Below, piece after piece: positions 43,252 through 55,385 of a stretch of DNA of 64,000 nucleotides. Within the stretch, counting starts at the first letter, position 1, and each line of letters opens with the position of its first letter. The position numbers were made by a program, and so were the translations under genes. The notes under the pieces were generated by a model. The model was not told the DNA's origin. It ran no database searches and saw only the letters and a list, made by a program, of their open reading frames with translations. This DNA comes from Dysidea avara (taxonomy: Eukaryota > Porifera > Demospongiae > Dictyoceratida > Dysideidae). Where the stretch lies: assembly GCF_963678975.1 (NCBI RefSeq), contig NC_089273.1, positions 10,106,614-10,170,613 on the forward strand, read 5' to 3'.

Positions 43252-43671
43252 CAGTAGGGGCCATTAAAAGTTTACACTTTGTTTGGTTTAACAGTAGTTA
43301 AACCATTTGAATGGTTATAAAAGAACAATTAGTTTAATGGAACTATCTTTTTAACAAAGCCACAGATATGCAGTAAATAACACATCACGAATTGTTAAAA
43401 TTATTGTTTTAACAATATGATTTGTTAAAATGATTGGTTTAACAATACAGATTGTTAAAAATATTGTTTTAACTAATTGTTTTAACAATAGGATTTGTTA
43501 AAATTATTGTTTTAACAGTTGTAAGAGTTAAATAGTTCAAATCATTATTAGCAAAAAACAGACTGTTATGGTAAATTACATAAGTGTTTTGTTAAAATCG
43601 ACAATGTTTCACTATTGTTTTAACTATTGTGAAAATCAAACAGAGTGTAAACTTTTTAATGGCCCCTACTG
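43252..43671. mobile_element. CAGTAGGGGCCATTAAAAG element, TA TSD
   Basis: CAGTAGGGGCCATTAAAAGT continuing to TTTACACTTTGTTTG is inverted at the right end, with TA outside. The interior is tandem-like (GATTTGTTAAAATGATTG, TTTTAACAATA). The right duplicate lacks it. Tc1/mariner-style tips. Confidence 0.85.
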
Positions 43672-44091
43672 TAATATGCTTTGAACATTTGCTTTTACCA
43701 TACCTTTGCAGCACTGGATGTCCGACTGCTTGTCTAGACAAATCTATTGTAGATAGCATAGCTTATAGCTACTAGAGCAATCAAACCGAGCACTGTAATA
43801 TTATTAACACTGAGTAATAATGACTACAATAGCAGTGCAAATGTAGATGTAATGAGCTATTCAATTTGTGGATGGTAACAGTGTTAGTGGAGTATGTACA
43901 AAGATTTTGTCTTGTAACAGTGCTGCCTGTTCACGTCTCAAAACAAACCCGAAGATTCACTCGCAAACAACTATAAACTTGTTGCTAATTACTCACGTAA
44001 CACTAGTCTATATATCGCATACATGTCTGTTGTTACATATAGCTTGTAATGTATGAATGTGTACAGTACATATATATGATAACTTACAATA

Positions 44092-44728
44092 TGTGACCGC
44101 CTCAGGGAAAACCCGTCTAGTTCGTACAAGCATGAGTATTGAGAAAATCGAAATTTTAAAATAATTCGTAAAATTACACATGCTACAAGAAAAATATGCA
44201 AGTTTTTATCGGGCCAGTACTCAAAGAAGGACGATTCAAATCGATTAAACTATACACCATCTTACTCAAGGGGAGTTCGAAAATCTTTGTTTCATTTCTG
44301 TAGCCCCAATGGTTTGCGTGTCACGTGAGTTTGTTTACGGAGCAGTAGACGTAAACAAAGTTTTTTTTAAAAACAAAACCGCCTTCATACGCCTATGCAC
44401 AGGTAAATGCAAAGCTAAAACTATACCTTAGTTGGTCTGCCAATCCATGGTGAACATTGTAAGCCAAATTCCAACTTTGTAGACTAATCCAAACTGAGAT
44501 TATGGCTGCAAATGCAAGCGCCTGTAGTTTATTTTTAGTATAGTCACTGTATAAATTGATTTCCTTGTTCTTCCTACTTTCTAGTGCTGTAATTCCAAAA
44601 CTACTTACCACAGAAGGCTGAAACTTTGGTGAACCATTCCTTGGACTATGCAGATAATGCTGAGAAATTAAAAATATATATATTCGGAGGTTGTGCAAAC
44701 TAGACAGGTTTTCGCTGAGATGGTCACA
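44092..44728. mobile_element. TGTGACCGCCTCAGGG element, TA TSD
   Basis: TGTGACCGCCTCAGGGAAAA with CCCGTCTAGTT is inverted as AACTAGACAGG and CTGAGATGGTCACA; TA outside. The right duplicate (ACAATGTGTGACTG near 46650) gives the empty site. A possible 101-codon minus frame inside has no recognisable domain. Confidence 0.85.
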
Positions 44729-45029
44729 TATGTGACCATTGTACGTACATTCAGTGAAATTAAGTAACGGATAACTCTCAATCTTTCTTTAATATTGTTA
44801 CTCTGTGTTGTGTTGGCTGGTCCATCTGTAATGCTATACTTTTTATAGCATACTGTAGTATTGTTACTAGGTTGTACTGAGAATAAAGCAGATGGGGTTG
44901 ATAATGGTCCTATTCAGTGTCATACATGGTATTGGGGACATTAGCTTTATATAAGTTGACCATATAATATTATTATGTATGTACACTGAGCATAAGAGTT
45001 GACGCTTGTTATTTGTATAGTAGTGTTGT

Positions 45030-45910
45030 GAACCGGTATGGAAAAACTGGTTATTAACTGGTATTGTATTTTGCCACTCACTTGGTAGACTTCTGCTGAC
45101 AAGTGATAACGTCATAGCATAACCCCAAGGCATGTGTAAATACTGTGTAACAACAAAATGATATTTAGGCAATTTGCAGTTGTTAATTTGATGAAATACA
45201 CACTATTTAATTTTTATTAAATTTACTGATAAATTGGCACTACACTGTTGCACATGTTATAGGCTGACAGAAGGATGAGTTTGTATCCTGAATGTTTCTT
45301 GTGCTGAAATGTCTGCCTTGTAGATTTAGTGCTCAATCACAGTGAGCTGTCCACTGATCCCTTTCACAGGGTTAGATCATCTGACGCATAATCAAATACC
45401 TAATGGATTGGATCATGTGTGCAATGGATCAATTAGTTCACGTTGAAGTGTTTTAACCTAGTCCTGCTATAATCTTTTTTTGTGAGCCACACACACTTAT
45501 CATGATCATGTACAGGGTGTGTATCTCGAAGTAATACAGTAAAATTTCTTTAGGATGTCATATTAAGTTACACATACATGTTAAGGAGTGTTGACAATGT
45601 CATCAGTGGACTGCTTATTGAAGCCAAACTACAACGGTTATTGATACTTAATGCTGAGTAGAGACCTGACCAACTAACACATTGAAAGTGACTATAGGTA
45701 TTGCATCATCACTTCGAGATATGCATTTGTACAGGCTATACTGAAGTAGGATACTCTCCTCTCTTTATAAATTATGAACTCTTGCTAGTGGCCATGAGCT
45801 TGGCTCCATGTAAGCTTACAGACAGCATCAAACATAAGATTCATGCAGACTGTAATACTGTAATTGATAAATGAATACAAGCAGAGTCTTATAAGTAGAG
45901 CAAATTTGCT
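45030..45910. other. No gene seen
   Basis: Spacer between the two duplicate copies; AT-rich, no recognised features. Confidence 0.4.
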
Positions 45911-46387
45911 AGTTAGTGCATAAAATCACTGATATGAGCAGTTGTTCTTATAAATAAGACTTTTTCGTGTTCCATGTATACAGCTTTCCTAGACATATCA
46001 GTACTGTCCATTTGGTGCATATAGGCACACATGTCAGAGAATAATAGTATATATTATGCTTGAGCATCTTATTTAAAGATCACTTTCACCATACCTTGCA
46101 GCAGTTTTGATGTGTGACTACTGGTTAAGAGCAATCTATTTTAGATACACTTTTTTGTACACTTCGTAGAATGAAATTAATTTTGTGTATAAACATGGCT
46201 TATAGCTACCGTAACAAGTAAACCTATCACTTTACAATTATATCGGAGTACTGATGGCTACAATAGCAGTGCTAATGTAAATGTAATGAGGTATATAGTC
46301 ATTTTGGGAGTGTGTAGCCATGTTAGTAGTGTGCATAATAAGATTCTATCATCTAAACTATTGGCATATAGCTCATAATGTATGTGG

Positions 46388-46600
46388 ACAGTATAGATCC
46401 TTGCTAATCCAAATTCCTGTAATCCGAACACTTGCTAATCCCAACAGTAGAAATGATTGTTCTATTAGGGTATTTTGAGAACAAGTGTTTGTTCTATTAG
46501 AGTATTTGAATAGGGTTCTGTATATAGTCAATAATCTGAACAATTTCACTACTTTTATCAACTTGAGAACAGTGCTATTCAGATTATTCAGGATTCACTG
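46388..46600. mobile_element. Pogo-like MITE in the right duplicate
   Basis: CAGTATAGATCCTTGCTAATCC and CAGATTATTCAGGATTCACTG are inverted. Two motif copies (TTGTTCTATTAGAGTATTTG) lie inside. Absent from the left duplicate. Confidence 0.7.
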
Positions 46601-46909
46601 TTTAATAAATTGCTATAATATCCATTTTATTGTATTATTAGCTTACAATGTGTGACTGTTGTATGCACATGCAATGAAATTAAGTGATGGATAACTCCCA
46701 ATCTTTTTATGATTGTTCTGCTCTGTGTTGGCTGGTCCATCTATTGCCCTATAATTTTGATAGCATACTTTAACATTGTTACAAAGTTGTACTGAGCTTT
46801 CAGTGTCTTTGTATTGGTACTGGTGACATTAACTTTAAAATATGACCATGTATTTTGTGTATGTACACTTTGCACATGGCTTGTTCCTTGTTATCTGTAC
46901 AGTGGTCCT

Positions 46910-47101
46910 TCTATTATTTAAATTCATTAAATAATGGAAAGTTAAGACCGATTGATTTATTATACAGAATTCCATTCAAATACTCTAATAGAACATACAC
47001 TGTACACACTTACACAAAATACTCTAATTAATAGAACAGTCACTTCTGTTTGAATAACAAAACATTTGGGTATCGATGGCCGAACATTAAAGGGACCACT
47101 G
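46910..47101. mobile_element. Pogo-like MITE CAGTGGTCCTTCTATTA
   Basis: CAGTGGTCCTTCTATTATTT and CGAACATTAAAGGGACCACTG are inverted; TA precedes the left end. Two motif copies (ATACTCTAATAGAACA) inside. A further pogo-like fragment follows at 47125-47300. Confidence 0.7.
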
Positions 47102-47264
47102 CACTTGGGCATGTGTGACCTATTAGAGTATTTCGTCATTACGTGAACATTCTATTAGAGTAAGTGTATGTTTTATTAGAGTGTTTGAACGTAACTCTAT
47201 ATAAACAAATGGGCTTCATTTATTTGAACGAATTCACTTAACTGGATGCTTTTAACATTGAACT

Positions 47265-47850
47265 GAAACAGATGTTCGGATAATGGATGTCCTACAATAG
47301 TTATTATACATCACAGTTTAACAAAGCAAATACAAGTTGTTTTATACGTTAACAAATTTACTTGGTTATGTTTGACCTGGTCCTAGTAATTATATAACCA
47401 AGTGCTAATAATAGTAATACAAACGTGACGTCATAAATAATTAATTCACAGACAAAACTACAAGGTATAGAACAGAACACTAACCGGTATTGGATGAAGC
47501 GATATCCGAACATTAAATAAAAAGACGAGTTTGTTTCTGCAACTCTTCATTACCAAGTTTGGTTTTCTATATAACACTATCCATAGTAACATCTCTTCAG
47601 TACCTGGCAACTAGTTCAAATGTAGTACGCGTTAGTTACAACGCATTCCACTCGTATAACCGATTTGAGTGTACGGCAACTAGTTTATATGTACTACGTG
47701 CAACAGTAAACATTGAACTTGTATAACCAGTTTGAGAACTGGTCGGAACCGGTTTTAGCTTATAGCAACCAGTTCAGAGCTATGCGCTGCGCGTTTAACT
47801 AGGCGTTAGATACTATTTCGAACTTTATCGAGACAAAACTCAACGGATTA
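47265..47850 (+). repeat. R1 followed by R2 dispersed repeats
   Basis: ATACGTTAACAAATTTACTTGG, GGTCCTAGTAATTATATAAC, GTGACGTCATAAATAATTAA and then ACCGGTATTGG form R1. AACCAGTTTGAGAACTGGTC and ATGCGCTGCGCGTTTAACTA form R2. TGACGTCA is a CRE-type palindrome. Confidence 0.65.
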
Positions 47851-48208
47851 GTGCAGTTGGCTAGAGTACCATACTTATACCATCATACTACATAGAAAGT
47901 TGGTGTTTAAGATAGACTAGCTACTCGACCAGAAGGGCAGCTGAGCGGCACTGAAAGAGTGAATCAACTGAGCCGGAGATTTACAACTAAACTGGCTTGA
48001 TAGATAGAAAAAAAAAATAGCGCCTGTGCGAGAACTGCGAGTACCCTTGAGGAGTTCTTGTGGTCTTTCTCCTTCCTTTCTGTTGACAGATACTTCTTTG
48101 GACTGTGGACGGTTATAACAAAGGTATATGTCACGGTGGATGTGTAGTGGCTGCTTTGTCTCCTGTGCTCAATAGGTTTGCAGTGGGCGTTATATCGAGA
48201 ACTCAAAT

Positions 48209-48480
48209 ATGCCACGTCGGAGTGCCTGTATCCGTGCACGACAGGCTGCTGTATCTGCGGATGAATTTCCCTCGATTGATACTAGCGATTCTGAGTCTGG
48301 TGACATTTGGTGTTGCTGTGGTGGTCGAGATGATGGTCGACTCATGCTACTTTGTGATCAGCAAAGTGAAGGATGTAGTATATGGTATCACTATGATTGT
48401 TTAGGGTTGTCGTCGTCTGATGGTCAGTGACTGGGTGCTTCTCATGAGAACTTTATTTGTCCTTTTTGTATGGAAAACTC
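48209..48480 (+). pseudogene. PHD finger of the reverse transcriptase element
   Basis: WCCCGGRDDGRLMLLCDQQS, then IWYHYDCLGL and FICPFC give the C4-H-C3 pattern of a PHD finger. The start MPRRSACIRARQAAVS follows an apparent leader. PHD fingers read histone H3 tails, so this may direct insertion to certain chromatin; that is inference. Confidence 0.75.
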
Positions 48481-51360
48481 TACCCCTCCACGTTCCAATC
48501 TGGATACTATTGGTCAGGACTCTTTTTTGTTCAGGATTCAACTGATCAATTTAAGCCGTGTACTGACTTCCTGTGGAATAATATTGTTACTGGTGAACAA
48601 GTCTGTGACTTTTTGATATCTGCATATGATGAGGTCGTTCATTGGGGACCAAATGTTTTTCTCATACCATATGGAAAAGCAGGCAAGCACTTTATTAAGG
48701 AACTTGCTAGACTATATCAAGCTTTTGCTGAGGACACAGCTCTAAGCTCTATTGCCTTGATGGCCTGTTCAGTGTTGCAGCCCTTGCTGTTACAAAAGCC
48801 ATACAAACAAAGTAAAGCTAAGGATCATTCTGCCCACCTTCTTCGCAGATTGGAATTGTGGAACCAAGGTTCCTTTGATGCTCTGATTAAAGAGGGTCGC
48901 TGTATACAGGATCATCTAAAGCGTGGACTGTCATCTAGGAATGAACCTAAAGATCCTTCACGCTTGTTTGATCATTTGATGTCTGAGGGAAAAGTGAGTA
49001 TGGCACTACGCCTTCTCTCTGAGAAATCTAAGGGTGGTGTGTTGTCACTGGATTCATCAATTCCCTCTGGTTTTGATTCCTCAGGCAAACAACTTTTTCG
49101 TACTGTTAGAGAAATTTTGATGGAGAAACATCCAGCTGCTATTCCAGCCAGCCCATCAATATTACTTGATTCGTCTAGTGAAACTCAGCATTATGACCCC
49201 ATCATTTTTGATTTTATAACTGGTGATCTAATCAAGAAAGCTTCTCTTAATACTCATGGAGCAGCTGGTCCATCTGGTGTTGATGCCTATGCATGGCGAC
49301 GTATGTGTACATCTTTTGGCGAGGCCTCTGTTGGACTATGTGAAGCCCTGGCTTCTGTTGCTCGTCGCCTATGCACTGCTCACCTTGTGCCTTCGGTTTT
49401 AATGCCCTTCCAGTCCTGTAGACTAATTCCATTGGATAAGTGTCCAGGTGTCCGTCCAATTGGCATTGGGGATGTGCCCCGTCGGATTGTGTCAAAGGCA
49501 GTCCTCTATGCCATTGGTGATGATATTGTATCGGCTGCTGGCCCCCTGCAGACTTGTGCTTGTCATGAGGCAGGTTCTGAAGCAGCAGTTCATGCAATGA
49601 AGGAATTGTTTGGGGCTGCCACAAGTGAAGCTGCTCTTCTTGTTGATGCTACTAATGCATTTAACTGTGTCAATCGTTAAGCTGCACTTCACAATATTTC
49701 CAAGATTTGTCCATCATTTTCTACCATCCTGCAGAATACTTATCATGCCCCAGTCCGTCTTTTTGTTGTTGGTGAAGGTGAAATTTCATCTACTGAGCGC
49801 ACAACGCAAGGTGACCCCCTTGCAATGGGCATGTATGCACTGGCTATGGTTCCTTTGATTCGTCGTTTACGTACTGAAGTGCCTGATGTATCTCAGGTTT
49901 GGTTTGCTGATGATGCCAGTGCTGTTGGTTCACTCTCTTCACTGCTGACTTGATGGCGGCAACTTTCATCTTATGGCCCAGCCTATGGCTATTTTACAAA
50001 TGCTGTTAAAACTATTCTAATTGTCAAGCCAGAACACCTCACTCGAGCACAAAAGCTTTTTGCTGATACCAACATTCAGATAACTGCTCGTGGCCAAAGA
50101 CATCTTGGTGCTGTGCTGGGATCAAGAGAATTCGCAGAAGAATATGTGGCTGACAAAGTGCAGTCCTGGGTCTCTGAGGTTTCTGCCTTGGCTGGGATTG
50201 CAAACAGTCATCCACATGCTGCTTATAGTGCCTTCACTCATGGATTGATTGGACGATGGGTTTATTTGATGAGAACAGTCCCGGATATAAGCTCTTATTT
50301 AAAACCACTAGAGGATGCCATACGATTGCAACTTCTTCCTTCTATTTCTGGACACCCTGGTTGCTCTGCTGATGAATGGGACCTGCTCTCCCTTCCTTGC
50401 CGTTTTGGTGGTTTAGGGCTTATAAATCCCACGAAGGTTTCTGATTCTCAGTTTGATGCATCACTACTGATTACTGCCTCCCTGAAAGATCTGATTATCA
50501 AGCAGACAGTTTGTGCTTGGCCCCCTGATGTTCGTTCTGTAAAGGCCCAGGTTCATCTTAATCGGCGAAGAACTTCCAAAGAACTCGCAATGCATGTAAG
50601 AGATCATCTTTCTTCCCAACTTCAAAGGGCGGTTGATTTCAACAGTGAACCCGGTGCATCTTCCTGGTTACTGGCCCTGCCATTACAGGAGCAGGGCTTC
50701 CATATTAACAAACAAGAGTTCTGGGATGCTGTCCATCTGCACTACGGATGGAAGTTACTGAATGTTCCCAGTCACTGTGTCTGTGGGGCTTCTTTTACTA
50801 TCGACCATGCCATGGTCTGTCAACATGGGGGCTTAACCTTTGTGCGACACAATGACTTGCGTGACATCACGGCAGGTTTATTGTCAAGGGTGTGTTCAGA
50901 TGTTGCTACTGAGCCTCCCTTACAGCCCCTCAGTGGTGAAGTAATCACTCCCAAGTCTGCGAACCGACAGGATGATGCCAGGTGCCAGGGCAGATATTCA
51001 TGCACGTGGTTTCTGGGGACGGCGACAAAGTGCCTTTCTTGACGTAAGGGTGTTTCACCCAAATGCACCAAGTTACCGTAACTCCAGCATACCATCTGTA
51101 TATCGCTGTCATGAATTACAGAAGAAGCGAGAGTATGGCGAACGTGTCCGGGAGGTGGAACAGGCTTCCTTTACCCCTTTAGTTTTTTCCACAACCGGTG
51201 GAATGGGAGGAGAAGCACTAACATTCTATCGTCGTCTGGCCGACATGCTTTCTCGCCACAGCTCAACATCTTATAGTGGCACTCTGGCGTGGATTCGCTG
51301 CACACTGTCTTTTTCATTGCTTCGTTCTGCTACAATGTGCATTCGGGAAACATGATCCAT
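48481..51360 (+). pseudogene. Reverse transcriptase and C-terminal nuclease region
   Basis: GPSGVDAYAWRRMC, GVRPIGIGDVPRRIVSKA and ALLVDATNAFNCVNR (first Asp), TTQGDPLAMGMYALAM and VWFADDASA (Asp pair) are reverse transcriptase blocks. The tail has HCVCGASFTIDHAMVC (C-x-C...H...C), then RADIHARGFWGRRQSAFLDV, resembling an endonuclease core, and FTPLVFSTTGGMGGEA. Family-level recall only; breaks are several and are not itemised. Confidence 0.7.
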
Positions 51361-51539
51361 CCTTCATCGTTCCAACAATGCTTCCCCGGAAATGGGCCAT
51401 ATTGCTGGCCCTAGGGACTTTTAGTTGTCCCCCTTTCAGTTGTCCAGCACACTTGCTTCTTGGTGCTGGGGGTGGTAGGCAAGGGCAGTACATCCAGCCC
51501 GGGAGAAAAAAAATGCTAGAAGTGTTGTAAGTTTCTGTA

Positions 51540-52209
51540 ATTTAAGCAGGGGTAGGACTGAAAGGTAGCACCAGGCTAACAGAAGTGTAGCGGAAATCGA
51601 GGCCCAGGTCCGAGCATAGCGAAAAAGATCAAGATACTCTAATAGATAGATACTATAGATAGAACAGTCACGCTAATGTAGCAATCAGGAAAATAAGAGT
51701 ATTCAGTAGTAGTTATGAGGGTCTAAAGTTTCTTGGGTGTTATGTATTTAGTAGAAAGCTTATGCTATAAAATATTGTGATATCCTAATAGAGCAGTCAC
51801 CCTAATGCAGCAGTTGAATAAATTGTTGAAATCACTGTCAGGTTCAAGAAGGTCTAATTTTCAAAGCAACATTACTTGGAGGCATTACCTCAGATTGCCA
51901 TGCTAGTTATATGGTTTGTATAGCTACGCCCTGAAAAGTTTTGCTACACCACTGGCACCAGGAAGATGTCAAATAGTAGTGTTGCCACAATATATCTGTA
52001 GTATCAAGATAATAAGGTGGTGATATAGTCAATCAATTATATTGAAGTTTTCACAATAGTAGCACCACTTAGTATCCTGTACAATGATGTGGGGAGGCCA
52101 GACATATGGTACAGGATGTATTTGTTATTTAATTAAGTTATGCGTTGATGGTTTATAGTGGTGGGCACAATTCAACCCCAAAGTAAACTGAGGTTTTGAT
52201 GTTTCTATA
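51540..52209. other. Repeat-like flank with motif copies
   Basis: ATCAAGATACTCTAATAGAT and CCTAATAGAGCAGTCACCC near 51630-51800 are copies of the dispersed motif. No element ends or genes identified. Confidence 0.4.
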
Positions 52210-52522
52210 CAGGGGCATACGCAGGAATTTTGAAAAGGGGTTTCCGCTACAGATAGGTGACTGTTATATTAGAGTAGTTTACATTACCTGACTGCTTTAT
52301 TGGAGTATCTCGATCTTTCTACCAAAATCATAATTCAGAACAATGCTACAAGTGTTGTTATCATGTGAGAAACTGTTACTTAGCTAATATAAAGGTTTAA
52401 AATGTGTCCTGTTCCATTGCAGATTCCAGATTCTGGAAACCTGCAGTTTCAAATTTTTGATGTTTCAAGTAGTGTGTAAAATCCTCCTGAAACCCTTCGA
52501 AACTCCCATCGGTATGCCCCTG
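52210..52522. mobile_element. CAGGGGCATACGCAGG MITE, copy 2
   Basis: CAGGGGCATACGCAGGAATT and CGGTATGCCCCTG are inverted, flanked by CTATA on both sides (52205-52209, 52523-52527). Sister of 26178-26497. Confidence 0.8.
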
Positions 52523-52792
52523 CTATAGAGTGCTAACCACTTTTCTCAGCTGCAGTAAAATATTCTTATAACTTGATTATCATGAGTAACTTTAACTTGA
52601 GGTATATGTCCAACTTAAATATTTTAATTTACAAGGAGGAGTTTGTCATGTTATAGTTAGTTATCATGATATATGTTTGTATCGTGGCATAAACCTTGGT
52701 GACATATGATATGGAGTTTTTTATGTGTGCCTGGATTTTGGAAAATCACCTTATGGGCGCGTTGTTGATTTAGAGAAAAATGTATTTTTGCA

Positions 52793-52895
52793 TTGTTACT
52801 CACCAGCCTTGGCAACTACACATATGGATTTTTCACTAAAGATGGAGCAATTCACAACCTTTAAGAACACCTGGTGGCCAAGGTAATCCTTGTAG
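52793..52895. repeat. 100-bp repeat, copy in the MULE intron
   Basis: ATTGTTACTCACCAGCCTTG and AAGAACACCTGGTGGCC match 21322-21425. Unknown origin. Confidence 0.6.
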
Positions 52896-53852
52896 AGTTT
52901 CCCACCATTTTAGATAGATTTTTCACCAGTGTTGCAGTATCACGTGTCCAGGGTACTGAGTGTGGGGGTGGCAGGGTGGGTAAGAGATAGGCTAAAAAAT
53001 AGACAAGGATGGTAATTGAAGGCACTAGACCACAAAGCAGCCTATCAGAGGCAGGAATAGACTAAAATCTCACAAAACAGACATACATCACACATTCTGC
53101 TCCCTGGTCGTCTGTTCAGAGTGTATATATGAACCCCCAAAAGCACTTTCCTGTTGTTCACAAACCTGTACAGACATCTGGCATGGTTATACAGGCCACC
53201 AGAAAACAGTCTACCAAAAGCAGACCTGACAAGTTAAAGGAGAGTTTGATATGGAAATTGTTAGCCAGATAGTGCAGCAACTTCATGCTGGTGTTATCTC
53301 ATTTTTGGCTCTTACACCCATATGGTTGATTTTGATATATCTAGTCACATATTGTGGCAGCACTAATGTCATGCACATCAAGATATGCTAATAGAGCAGT
53401 CAAAAGTTACCTCAATAATGTAGGCTCTATTTAGTTTTGTTTATCACCACACATCATAAGGTGAAGGGTTTTGACTGTCATTTGCAGTGATGTTGAGTCA
53501 CATCAATTAATTCTTAGATTGATCTCTTTTGAATGTCCGCCTGCTAAGTACATGTGTCCCTTTGTGTTAATGGTCATTGTGTTCAATTTTTCATGCAGTT
53601 CTCATGACCGGTGGAAACACTGTAATGGCAACTGTACTATAATTTAAGCCAAATAAATGTTATTTTCTTTCCCAGCTACTCTCTGATAGTGTGAAACAAT
53701 AAATTGTACTGACAACATATTGGTGATTGTTTTATTAGGAATAAGTACATTGTGTGAACTTTGTGATTGTCATTTTCACAATGCTGTGGATAGGGTATCT
53801 CTGATGTCCAGTCAATTACAATGTTCACACTTCTCTTGTTTGCTTCATCATA
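52896..53852. other. No gene seen
   Basis: One motif copy at about 53384 (GCTAATAGAGCAGTCA). No coding support. Confidence 0.4.
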
Positions 53853-54104
53853 TGTGACTGGGCCTGCGAAAATAGGGCATGTGGGCACGTGATTTTTGCC
53901 TACCTTTTCAAACTTTCATCTTTCATAACGTTTTGTACCATTATGCTATGGAAATGCAATTTTAAGTTCTTAGAAAGCATTTAATTGGCTTTATGATGCC
54001 AAGTTACAGAATGCAAATATTCTGTTCCAGTACTGAGATATGACCTGTAGAGTGATGGGATGTAGTTTGTGCCCACATGCCCTGTTTTTGCAGGCCCGGT
54101 CACA
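53853..54104. mobile_element. TGTGACCGGGCC MITE, copy 2
   Basis: TGTGACTGGGCCTGCGAAAA and CAGGCCCGGTCACA flanked by TA; 252 bp and about 90% like 14496-14746. Confidence 0.9.
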
Positions 54105-54439
54105 TATCCGGACTGGTAGCATTCTTTCATTCATGACTTTCTTTGTGTTTCTTCACATGATGCGTCAAGCAAATATGTAATACTATGTAAACAGAGTTAG
54201 TGAGTGAACCTTGTACTAAGCTAGATAACTTGATAAATGTCTAAGTGAGTACAGTTTGGCAATATGTGGTGCATTATACTTTTAACTAATTGGCAAAATT
54301 TTACTGACTACTTGCATATATACATATACATGTACACTGTCCCTACTCTACAGTATAGTTTAAAATTCCTTCATAAGCAAGAATTTTTTTTTTTTTTTGC
54401 AAAATAATTATTTATTGTTACACTTGTGACTATCACTAT

Positions 54440-54770
54440 TCAATGTGTTGGTCATGCACTGCTGTACATGCCCCATTTGTAGATTGCCCCATTGGTGATT
54501 GTATTTGGTTGTATGTGCGCCTAGTAGTAATAATAATAATAATAATGAAGATGGGTATTGGTACGGAGGTCCCGTGCAAAGAGTCCCAATACGTATGGTG
54601 GACGGGCCCGTGTTGGTATTTTTGTTGGTCGCTCGTCAAAGCATTGTCGATATTATGTGACCCTATTTTGGAAAACCATACTTTTGGGCATACGCAAAAT
54701 TTGTGGGAATTCTCAATTGAAAATTTCAGTGATTTTTTTAAATTAATTATTTGCGTATTCTGATAAAACA
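54440..54770. repeat. Dispersed repeat fragment
   Basis: TTGGTTGTATGTGCGCCTAG and a TAA microsatellite resemble the R1 end. TGACCCTATTTTGGAAAACC with ATAC recurs inverted near 61170-61195. Open frames on both strands are by-products of the inverted structure. Confidence 0.5.
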
Positions 54771-55130
54771 ACTATTAAGCTTTCTTACTGTGAAATTTCA
54801 CACCCATAGCTTCTTTTATCTAGGAGATATACTGAATTATATCAGATCATGTAGTAGTATCACAATGCGTGGGACAATTAACTTACAAATTGGGTGATTT
54901 GTTCATTCCCAAAACCAAACATTTTCTTGTCTTTAGACAATAATACAAGTGATTCAATTGAGAAAAAGCACAAAGAACACGTGATTAAGCTCTCAAGGAT
55001 CTCTTTTCATTAATTTTAGATTATAAGAATGGTGGTCTTTAGCAACAAAGTGATTTGTCATCAATTTGTCACATCTGATCACTATACAGTTCTATAAACT
55101 GATAATGAAAAGTTAGTTTGTAATGTATAA
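54771..55130. other. No gene seen
   Basis: AT-rich flank of element B. Confidence 0.4.
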
Positions 55131-55360
55131 GCCAAATCCCAAATGACATCACGAAATGCAAATGGACGTTCCATTTGGGGGACTTTAATATTTTCGCAGA
55201 ATGGTTTGTATGGCGAGTCCAATGTGATTGTCCTTGATAGCTGAATAGAATCGATTCACTGCTAAGGTAAGCAAAAAGGATGTTTTCGTACTTGTTTCCG
55301 AATATAGCGATACCACTTTTTGCCGATTCTGATTAATTTTTGCTGTTTTCTACAGAGGCT
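55131..55360 (+). promoter_or_regulatory. Element B left TIR with leader intron
   Basis: The TIR holds CTGCTAAG/GTAAGC (donor) and TTTTCTACAG/AG (acceptor) about 90 bp apart. The same pair is in the right TIR (GTAAGC; TCTTCACAG/AG). Start codons of both genes lie just inside: ATG 55386 here and ATG near 60071 on the other strand. So each TIR seems to supply promoter, leader exon and intron to its own gene. Confidence 0.65.
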
Positions 55361-55385
55361 TGACGTGCTGGGCCGACTCTAGCGA

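Larger units (their letters stand above)
43100..46930 (+). repeat. Direct segmental duplication with differing insertions
   Basis: About 43120-45020 and 45920-46905 align in order: CATATCAGTACTGT, ACCATACCTT(T)GCAGCA, CTACAATAGCAGTGC, TTGGCTGGTCCATCT and GTTGTACTGAG. The left copy carries two elements (43252-43671 and 44092-44728). The right carries a pogo-like MITE (46388-46600). The duplication is old (roughly 75-80% alike by eye) and non-coding. Confidence 0.8.
48000..51530 (+). mobile_element. PHD-finger reverse transcriptase element, broken
   Basis: Order of parts: PHD finger, alpha-helical region, reverse transcriptase, thumb, a Cys-His motif and a probable PD-(D/E)XK-like endonuclease. 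It is widely represented in cnidarian and sponge genomes as far as I recall. No LTRs, integrase or RNase H were seen. The Cys-His plus endonuclease C-terminus argues for a restriction-like-endonuclease LINE (R2/CRE-like), but the clade is unsettled. The reading frame is broken in about five places, so it is inactive. Confidence 0.7.

Noticed and set aside
43380-43560. Repeated TTGTTAAAAT words as a CRISPR-like array
   Set aside because: Units are imperfect and AT-rich, without uniform spacers, and lie inside a TIR element in eukaryotic DNA.
54436-54771. Overlapping frames of over 100 codons on both strands
   Set aside because: They arise from a dispersed repeat with TAA microsatellite; no protein features.
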